DNA from: Tolumonas lignilytica
GTDB lineage: Bacteria > Pseudomonadota > Gammaproteobacteria > Enterobacterales > Aeromonadaceae
DNA: 64,000 bases
Reading direction: 5' to 3'
Assembly (NCBI RefSeq): GCF_000527035.1
Contig: NZ_AZUK01000001.1
Location: 3,096,501 to 3,160,500 of the forward strand
Numbering within the stretch: position 1 is the first letter of the stretch; the number at the start of each line of letters is the position of its first letter. This document shows positions 57,616-64,000 of the stretch, one piece after another. Under the pieces are notes generated by a model. The model searched no databases. It saw only the letters and a program-made list of their open reading frames with translations, and was not told the DNA's origin. Made by a program: the position numbers and the translations under genes.

Positions 57616-60600
57616 ATGCGTTCAACACAAACACTATCTCGCCGCCTTCTATACACCATGCTTCCCTGGTATGTGTTGTTAACGATTAGCGTTGCCAGCG
57701 TTCAGTTGATGATTCAATATTTTATTGTTGATCACGATATCGGTAATGATCTGATCTCCTTGAATCACACGGTGGAACCTGTGGTAACTGAAGCAGTCTG
57801 GGAACTCGATCCGCTGCAGTTATCTTCTGCTGCTCGGGGTGTGAGACAAAACGCGATTGTTACGGGTGTCAGGATCAGGAATGAAAAAAATAAAACACTG
57901 GTGACTGATGGTGAGATCCCGCCATTACAAAATGAATCGGCTGATTTTCTATCGCGGGCGTATAAACAAAAAGAACAACCTTTATATCATCTGTCGCTTG
58001 ATGGTCATCGGCATCTGATTGGTTATCTGGATCTGTACTCCAGCAAACAGGTACTTTGGGATCGCATCAAATATAGTCTTTCCGTGATATTGCTGAACTC
58101 CATTATTCAGGCAACTTGTCTGTGGTTTATTTTTTCATGGGCTGTGCAATATCGATTATCCAATAGTGTCACTCAAATGGCGAAAACCATCGCGGGTTGG
58201 CAATTTAAAGCCAAAGACATGCGTGTCGAACAGATTGAATATCCTTATACCGATGAGTTGGGCGGGCTGGTGGATGCCCTGAATGAAGGGCAGGTTCAGC
58301 TCTTCGATTCCATGCAAAAACTCAATGATATAAATCTGAATCTCGAACAGCTAGTTAAAGACAGAACGGTAGAATTACGGCAAGCCAAAGAAGTTGCAGA
58401 ACAGGCAAATCTCGCCAAAAGTCAGTTTCTTGCCAATATGAGTCATGAGATTCGCACCCCAATGAATGCGATCCTTGGGATGCTATTCCTTGCTCTTAAA
58501 ACAGAGATGTCACCCAGTTTACATAATTACTTGGTTAAGGCTCAGGGCGCAGCTCATTCGCTGCTGGGGATCATCAACGATATTCTGGATTTTTCCAAAA
58601 TCGAAGCCGGTAAGCTGGAATTGGAACACATTGAATTTGGTCTCGATAGTGTGCTTGAGCAAGTGACCGATGCGATCAGTTATCAGGCCGAAAATAAAGG
58701 CATTGAATTTCTCATTCGTCATGATGCCAATATTCCTCCGGTTTTAATTGGTGACCCGCTGCGGTTGGGTCAAATTCTTCTGAACTTATGCGGGAATGCC
58801 GTGAAATTCACAGAACGTGGTGAGGTCGAGCTTGCGTTCTATTGTCTTGGTATCACTGAGTCTGAATTAAATATGCAGATCAGTGTTAGAGACAGTGGCA
58901 TTGGTATGACTCAGGAACAACAGGACAAACTATTCCAAAAATTCACGCAAGCCGACCAATCGACCACCCGTCATTACGGTGGCACAGGGCTGGGGCTGGC
59001 TATTTGTAAAAATCTGGTTGATATGATGAATGGCCGGATCTGGATTGAGAAAACGCAATTAGGCAAAGGCACAACAATTTGCTGTACGCTTACCTTCAAC
59101 ATCGGGCAAAAACTTCGGACCCGTCGTAGTGAGTTGCTGGAACAGGTGGGGCCACTGCTGCAAGATATTCGTGTATTAGTCGTGGACGATAATGCCTTGT
59201 CTCGCGAAATATTAACGGAGCTGCTGCATTTTTTCCGAATTGATGTCAGTGAAGCGAACGATGGTCCTACCGCGTTGTTAGCCCTTGAAACGGCCAATCT
59301 GAAACCATTTGATGTGGTTTTAATGGATTGGAAAATGCCGGGAATGAATGGGGATGAGGTTGTCAGACGAATTCATGCCGAGAAAGGTTTGGTACATCAA
59401 CCCAAAATCATTATGGTCACCGCCTATGGACATGAAGATGTTATTCAGTTGGCTGAACAGGCGGGCGTTGATGGTTTTCTGATCAAGCCGGTATCTCCGT
59501 CGTCACTCCTCGATACCATTCTTTCAGCGCTTGGCCGAGGGCGGGTGCTGCGCGAAATAGACGATACACATCAGGATGCCATCGTATTTGCGGAACATAA
59601 TGATTTTACCGGTAAACAGATCCTGCTGGTTGAAGACAATGACATCAATCGTGAATTCGCAGTGGAACTATTGCGCAGTCAGGGCATTGTTGTTGACGCC
59701 GCTGTTAATGGTGCAGAAGCTATTAAAATGGTTCAAGAAAAAATCTATGACTGTGTATTGATGGATATTCAAATGCCGGTGATGGATGGTTACGATGCCA
59801 CGCGCCATATTCGTGCCTTAGCTACAACTCCGGGTGGAGCACGATTTGCCACATTACCGATTATTGCCATGACCGCGTTGGCAATGGTTCAGGATGCCGA
59901 GAGAATCCATGCCGTCGGTATGAATGATCATATCACTAAGCCGGTTGAGCCCAGTCGGTTGATGTCTGTACTGGCGAGATGGATGCCCTCAACCCCATCG
60001 GATGGAGGAGAGCCGGCTCATCATTCCGCTAACATTGTCCCGGCATATTCCAACGAACTATTAGCCCTGACGACCTTGAATATTAAACAGGGGATCCGCC
60101 GTATCGGTGGCAGAGAAGACGCTTATCGGAAACAGTTACGTCGTTTCAGAGAACATTACGGCAATGCAGATAAGCAACTGCAGCAGCTTTCAGAACAAGA
60201 TATTCAACAGGCTGAAGCTTATTGTCATGCGTTAAAAGGTGTAACGGGGAATATCGCGGCAACCAACCTTTTTGAATCAGTTTGTGTTATTGATAAACAA
60301 TTGAAAGCTGGGCATTCGCCGAGTTCGTCACAATGGGAAAATATGCGACATCACTTGCATCAAGTGATCAAGGATATTGATAGTCTCATTGATATTTCCT
60401 CTTTGACATTAAGCACCTCACGATTAAATGATGACGAGATTAAAGAGAAATTTAGTCAGTTAGCGAATGCACTAAAATTTGATTTAGGGGCTGCTGAATC
60501 ATTGTTTACAGAGCTTAAAGGAAATTTATCCAGTCCTGATATGGAGTCAGCTTTGCGTGATATTGAAGAAAAAACGGACAGTTTTGCGCTGGATGAGGCA

Positions 60601-60651
60601 TTGAGCCTATTGAGTCATTTACAAAATAAATGGCAAAGCAGAGAACGGTGA
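57616..60651 (+). CDS. Hybrid sensor histidine kinase (HK-REC-REC-HPt)
   Basis: A 1011-residue kinase. Two membrane helices (about 12-34 and 155-178) flank a periplasmic domain. A HAMP-like linker and coiled coil follow, then HisKA with His277 in [13 protein letters not shown], HATPase (N and G boxes [12 protein letters not shown]), receiver 1 with Asp571 (VLMDWKMPG), receiver 2 with Asp717 (VLMDIQMPV) and an HPt with His871 ([10 protein letters not shown]). It supports a phosphorelay His-Asp-His to an outside receiver, plausibly in the following protein, whose gene overlaps this frame's end or abuts it. AGGAG precedes the ATG. Confidence 0.87.
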   Translation: MRSTQTLSRRLLYTMLPWYVLLTISVASVQLMIQYFIVDHDIGNDLISLNHTVEPVVTEAVWELDPLQLSSAARGVRQNAIVTGVRIRNEKNKTLVTDGEIPPLQNESADFLSRAYKQKEQPLYHLSLDGHRHLIGYLDLYSSKQVLWDRIKYSLSVILLNSIIQATCLWFIFSWAVQYRLSNSVTQMAKTIAGWQFKAKDMRVEQIEYPYTDELGGLVDALNEGQVQLFDSMQKLNDINLNLEQLVKDRTVELRQAKEVAEQANLAKSQFLANMSHEIRTPMNAILGMLFLALKTEMSPSLHNYLVKAQGAAHSLLGIINDILDFSKIEAGKLELEHIEFGLDSVLEQVTDAISYQAENKGIEFLIRHDANIPPVLIGDPLRLGQILLNLCGNAVKFTERGEVELAFYCLGITESELNMQISVRDSGIGMTQEQQDKLFQKFTQADQSTTRHYGGTGLGLAICKNLVDMMNGRIWIEKTQLGKGTTICCTLTFNIGQKLRTRRSELLEQVGPLLQDIRVLVVDDNALSREILTELLHFFRIDVSEANDGPTALLALETANLKPFDVVLMDWKMPGMNGDEVVRRIHAEKGLVHQPKIIMVTAYGHEDVIQLAEQAGVDGFLIKPVSPSSLLDTILSALGRGRVLREIDDTHQDAIVFAEHNDFTGKQILLVEDNDINREFAVELLRSQGIVVDAAVNGAEAIKMVQEKIYDCVLMDIQMPVMDGYDATRHIRALATTPGGARFATLPIIAMTALAMVQDAERIHAVGMNDHITKPVEPSRLMSVLARWMPSTPSDGGEPAHHSANIVPAYSNELLALTTLNIKQGIRRIGGREDAYRKQLRRFREHYGNADKQLQQLSEQDIQQAEAYCHALKGVTGNIAATNLFESVCVIDKQLKAGHSPSSSQWENMRHHLHQVIKDIDSLIDISSLTLSTSRLNDDEIKEKFSQLANALKFDLGAAESLFTELKGNLSSPDMESALRDIEEKTDSFALDEALSLLSHLQNKWQSRER

Positions 60652-60656
60652 GTGAC

Positions 60657-63600
60657 ATGACTGAACCCTCAAAGAGCCGTTTCAAAATATTGATTGTGGA
60701 CGATGTCCACGAGAATTTGCACGCGCTGATGAATATTCTTCGCGATGATTATGCCATTGTGGCGGCTACGAATGGTGAAAAGGCACTTGAAATAGCACAG
60801 TGCAAACCGCAACCCGATTTAATTCTGCTGGATATCAAAATGCCTGGCATGGATGGCTATTCCGTCCTTTCCCGGCTGAAGGCCGATTCCTCAACCACGA
60901 ACATTCCGGTTATTTTTGTTACGGCATTATCAGACGAAACTGATGAAAGAATCGGGCTCAAAATGGGTGTTGCTGATTATATCACCAAACCAGTGAATGC
61001 AGAGCTACTGCGTCTGCGGGTTCAAACACAGTTAGCACTGAGTGGTTATCGCAAAAATCCTTCTCTTTTGGATGCAACAGGACACACATTACCAGGGGAA
61101 CAACCGACTCTTCTGATCGTTGATGATGTCCCGGAAAATATTCATTCGCTGATTGAAGTCTTGAAAAATGATTACCGGATCATGGTTGCCAATAATGGTC
61201 GTCGAGCCATTGAGCTCTCTCAAAGTAACCCACCAGATTTGGTTCTGCTAGATATCAAAATGCCGGATATGGATGGTTACGATGTCTGCCGTCAAATCAA
61301 AGCCTCTCCAGCAGGGAATTATATTCCGGTCATCTTTATTACGATCGTTGATTCTACCGAAGATAAAGTGAGGGGGTTTGATGTCGGTGCTGCAGATTAT
61401 GTCACGAAACCTTTTGATATCGATGAAGTGCGCGTACGGGTACGAATTCATCTGGAATTGAGTCGTCTGAGGCGTTTTCTTGAGCATGTTGTCGATGAGC
61501 GTACGGCTTTATTAGCAAAAAGTGAGCAGAAATATCGCATCCTGGCCGATTATTCACCTAATTGGGAATATTGGCTGGCTCATGATGGAAGTTATCTCTA
61601 TGTATCACCTGCCTCGACCCCTATTGCAGGCTATAGCCCGGCAGATTTTTTTGCTGATGCCCGATTGATGGAAAAAATCATCGTACCGGAAGATCTTCCT
61701 CTTTGGTTTGAACATGGACCATACAACAATAACAAAGATCATTCGGTATCTTCAGTCACGCTGCGGATCAGACACAAAGAAGGTGCTGTGCGCTGGATAG
61801 AGCATGTCTGTATTCCTGTTATTGATTCATCCGGTCTTCAAACTGGATTCCGGGGAACACTCCGCGATATTTCTACCAGAAAACAAGCGGAAGAAAAATT
61901 AAGTCTCGCGGCAGCCATATTGGAAAATACGACAGAGGCCGTCATCATCACGGATGCACAGAATAATATTCTGAGCGTCAATAATGCGTTTAATCGCATC
62001 ACCGGATTTGAAACGCAAGAGGTGATAGGTGGCAAACCCTGGATGTTGAAATCTGAGCGCCATGAACGTGATTTTTATCATTCGTTATGGCATGAGCTAA
62101 AAACAACAGGTACCTGGCAGGGAGAGATCTGGAATCGCCGCAAAGATGGTTCTGTTTTCCCTGCGTTATTCAATATCTGCGTGCTGCGCAATGAGGCGGG
62201 TGACATCACCCATCATGTTGCTGTGTTTTCTGATCTCAGTCAGATCAAGAATACAGAACAGAAGCTCGATTTTTTAATCCATCGAGACCCGCTAACAGAA
62301 TTAGCGAACAGAACGCTGTTTCATGAGTTTTTAACTCAGGCTATCCAGCAGGGCGAGCGCAGTCACTCCCAGTTCGCGTTGCTGTTTATTGATCTTGATA
62401 ATTTCAAGATGATAAATGAAAGTCTTGGTTCCCGTATGGGGGATCAATTGCTTATTGCAGTGGCTAATCGTTTTAGGAACATGTTGCCCGGCGTCGGTTC
62501 TATCGCGCGAGTTAGTGGCGATAAATTCAATATCATTCTGGAAACGAGCCATTTTTCTATCGGTCCGGATTTAATCGCACAACAAATCCTGGATGCGTTT
62601 AATGAACCTTTCAATATAGAAGGCCATGTGGTCTATAGCGGGGCCAGTATCGGTATTGCGTTATATCCTGAGGATGGTTCTGATGCTGAAACATTACTGC
62701 TGCATGCTGATGCGGCATTACATCAGGCAAAATCGCAAGGCAGAGGGATATTGTGTTTTTTCTCACCACAAATGACCTCGCTTGCCAAAGCGCGACTGGA
62801 TTTAGGCCTCGAATTGAGGCGGGCAATTCAGGAAAATGAACTCTGCCTTTATTATCAACCACAAATTGATGTCATTAATGGCCAAATTATTGGTTTCGAG
62901 GCTTTGGTTCGCTGGCAACATCCTACCCGGGGCATTATATCGCCAGCAGAGTTTATCCCTTTGGCGGAAGAAAGTGGCTTGGTTGTGCCATTGGGCGAGT
63001 GGGTATTGCGAGCGGCATGTCGGCAGTTTAAAACATGGTCGCAGACTCAGCCATCACTGGGCAATATAGTCGTTGCTGTCAATGTATCAGCTGTGCAACT
63101 CACCCGTGATAATTTTACAAACACAGTAAAATCCATTTTAGACGAAACTGGTATTCGGCCAGAAAACTTAGAAATAGAAATTACGGAAAGTGTTGTGATG
63201 TCTAATTTAGACAGCGCAATAGCCACGATCGGTGGTTTGAAAAATCTGGGTGTCAGCTTGTCGATTGATGATTTTGGTACTGGATATTCTTCCTTAGCCT
63301 ATCTCCAGCAACTGGCTGTACATAAACTGAAAATAGATATTTCATTTGTAAGAAAGATTTTGGAAAACAGCGGGGATGCCTCAATTGTCCAAGCTGTCAT
63401 TGCACTTGGTCATAGTTTAGGTCTTCAAATTATCGCAGAAGGCGTTGAAGAACTGGCTCAAGCACAATATCTGCGCTTTTTACAATGCGATGTTATTCAG
63501 GGATATTTAGTGAGTAAGCCAATGTCATCTGACATGGTCGATCTCTTTTTGCAAAAATTTCAACCACTGCAAATTCCGGTTAATGATGAAGGCTCTCGGA

Positions 63601-63983
63601 CGCTGTTGTTAGTTGACGATGAAGCGAAAGTCTTGTCTGCGTTAATTCGTTCACTACACCGCGAAAATTATCATATCCTCACTGCTTCTAATCACGAAAC
63701 GGCGCAGAAATTGTTAGCGGAAAATAAGGTGGGCGTCATTATTTGTGATCAGCGAATGTCAGGCATGAATGGCATTGAATTCTTGTCACAAATACGGATT
63801 GCTCATCCCCAAACGGTGCGCATTGTTTTGAGTGGTTACAGCAGTGTCATCACACTGACAGAAGCGATTAATCAGGGCGAGATATATCGTTTTCTGACTA
63901 AACCATGGGACGAAGCAGAGTTAAAAGAAGTCATCCGGGATGCCTTCCGGTTTTATGAAAAAAATATCACGTATTATCGGTAG
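60657..63983 (+). CDS. REC-REC-PAS-PAS-GGDEF-EAL-REC signalling protein
   Basis: A 1108-residue cytoplasmic protein. Two receivers (about 8-125 and 148-265, phospho-Asp in LLDIKMPG and LLDIKMPD), two PAS domains (about 290-540), GGDEF, EAL, then a third, RpfG-like receiver ([19 protein letters not shown]). The GGDEF signature reads SGDKF (62514-62528), so cyclase activity is unlikely. EAL is intact ([21 protein letters not shown]), so it should hydrolyse c-di-GMP. The start at 60657 has GGTGAG upstream and lies 5 bp after the kinase stop. The tight link suggests it is the phosphorelay output. Confidence 0.85.
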   Translation: MTEPSKSRFKILIVDDVHENLHALMNILRDDYAIVAATNGEKALEIAQCKPQPDLILLDIKMPGMDGYSVLSRLKADSSTTNIPVIFVTALSDETDERIGLKMGVADYITKPVNAELLRLRVQTQLALSGYRKNPSLLDATGHTLPGEQPTLLIVDDVPENIHSLIEVLKNDYRIMVANNGRRAIELSQSNPPDLVLLDIKMPDMDGYDVCRQIKASPAGNYIPVIFITIVDSTEDKVRGFDVGAADYVTKPFDIDEVRVRVRIHLELSRLRRFLEHVVDERTALLAKSEQKYRILADYSPNWEYWLAHDGSYLYVSPASTPIAGYSPADFFADARLMEKIIVPEDLPLWFEHGPYNNNKDHSVSSVTLRIRHKEGAVRWIEHVCIPVIDSSGLQTGFRGTLRDISTRKQAEEKLSLAAAILENTTEAVIITDAQNNILSVNNAFNRITGFETQEVIGGKPWMLKSERHERDFYHSLWHELKTTGTWQGEIWNRRKDGSVFPALFNICVLRNEAGDITHHVAVFSDLSQIKNTEQKLDFLIHRDPLTELANRTLFHEFLTQAIQQGERSHSQFALLFIDLDNFKMINESLGSRMGDQLLIAVANRFRNMLPGVGSIARVSGDKFNIILETSHFSIGPDLIAQQILDAFNEPFNIEGHVVYSGASIGIALYPEDGSDAETLLLHADAALHQAKSQGRGILCFFSPQMTSLAKARLDLGLELRRAIQENELCLYYQPQIDVINGQIIGFEALVRWQHPTRGIISPAEFIPLAEESGLVVPLGEWVLRAACRQFKTWSQTQPSLGNIVVAVNVSAVQLTRDNFTNTVKSILDETGIRPENLEIEITESVVMSNLDSAIATIGGLKNLGVSLSIDDFGTGYSSLAYLQQLAVHKLKIDISFVRKILENSGDASIVQAVIALGHSLGLQIIAEGVEELAQAQYLRFLQCDVIQGYLVSKPMSSDMVDLFLQKFQPLQIPVNDEGSRTLLLVDDEAKVLSALIRSLHRENYHILTASNHETAQKLLAENKVGVIICDQRMSGMNGIEFLSQIRIAHPQTVRIVLSGYSSVITLTEAINQGEIYRFLTKPWDEAELKEVIRDAFRFYEKNITYYR

Positions 63984-64000
63984 GATAAACAAACAGCGAG

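Overview
The window comes from a diazotrophic gammaproteobacterium. Pointers are tusE/yccS, creA, ModE, a TonB/ExbBD system and an Erwinia-type palatinose operon. The overall flavour is close to Aeromonadales such as Tolumonas, but the genus cannot be fixed from sequence reading alone. The centrepiece is a vanadium (alternative) nitrogenase island.

Layout. Positions 1-2.6 kb hold the start of tusE, yccS and a tRNA-Ser. From 2.7 to 7.2 kb is a tightly coupled five-gene operon (minus strand): nitroreductase, GCS2-type ligase, a solute-binding-like protein without signal peptide, a metallochaperone-like GTPase, and an ABC ATPase with no membrane partner. I do not recognise this system. It is divergent from tonB-exbB-exbD (7.6-9.5 kb), and both sides carry good -24/-12 (sigma-54) promoter matches. 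From 9.6 to 14.7 kb is a TonB-dependent receptor with a FecCD-type ABC importer, then modE (15 kb).

The vnf island (16-31.3 kb) has vnfH with its own sigma-54 promoter and a GTAC-N6-GTAC VnfA-type site. vnfA-vnfE-vnfN-vnfX run on the minus strand. Divergently, vnfD-vnfG-vnfK continue into an unknown gene, a vnfY-like gene, fixA, fixB and a fused fixC-fixX gene. VnfD has the cofactor ligands Cys257 and His423, and VnfA has the N-terminal C-X-C-X4-C motif. A ModE-like inverted repeat lies in the vnfA leader. Next come a strange NifA-like protein lacking GAFTGA but carrying a rhizobial-type cysteine motif (31.6 kb) and a Tup/Vup oxyanion ABC importer (32.7-35.4 kb), also behind a sigma-54-like promoter and probably importing vanadate or tungstate. 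Together these form a plausible regulon: metal acquisition (receptor/ABC, VupABC), metal sensing (ModE), activation (VnfA plus sigma-54), enzyme and cofactor assembly (VnfHDGK, VnfENXY) and electron supply (Fix). nifB, nifV, nifU and nifS are not here and must be elsewhere.

From 35.7 to 39.2 kb are an IS256-type remnant, small hypotheticals, creA, a Sel1-repeat lipoprotein and an RluA-type pseudouridine synthase. aapJQMP (39.5-43.7 kb) is a general amino-acid ABC importer with a sigma-54-like promoter. palEFGHKQZ plus divergent LysR-type palR (43.7-54.0 kb) is an isomaltulose/alpha-glucoside uptake and hydrolysis operon. Its operator is repeated in front of an orphan PTS IIB gene. The right end has a polytopic membrane protein, tRNA-Arg, and a three-gene signalling operon: periplasmic binding protein, hybrid histidine kinase and a REC-REC-PAS-PAS-GGDEF-EAL-REC protein.
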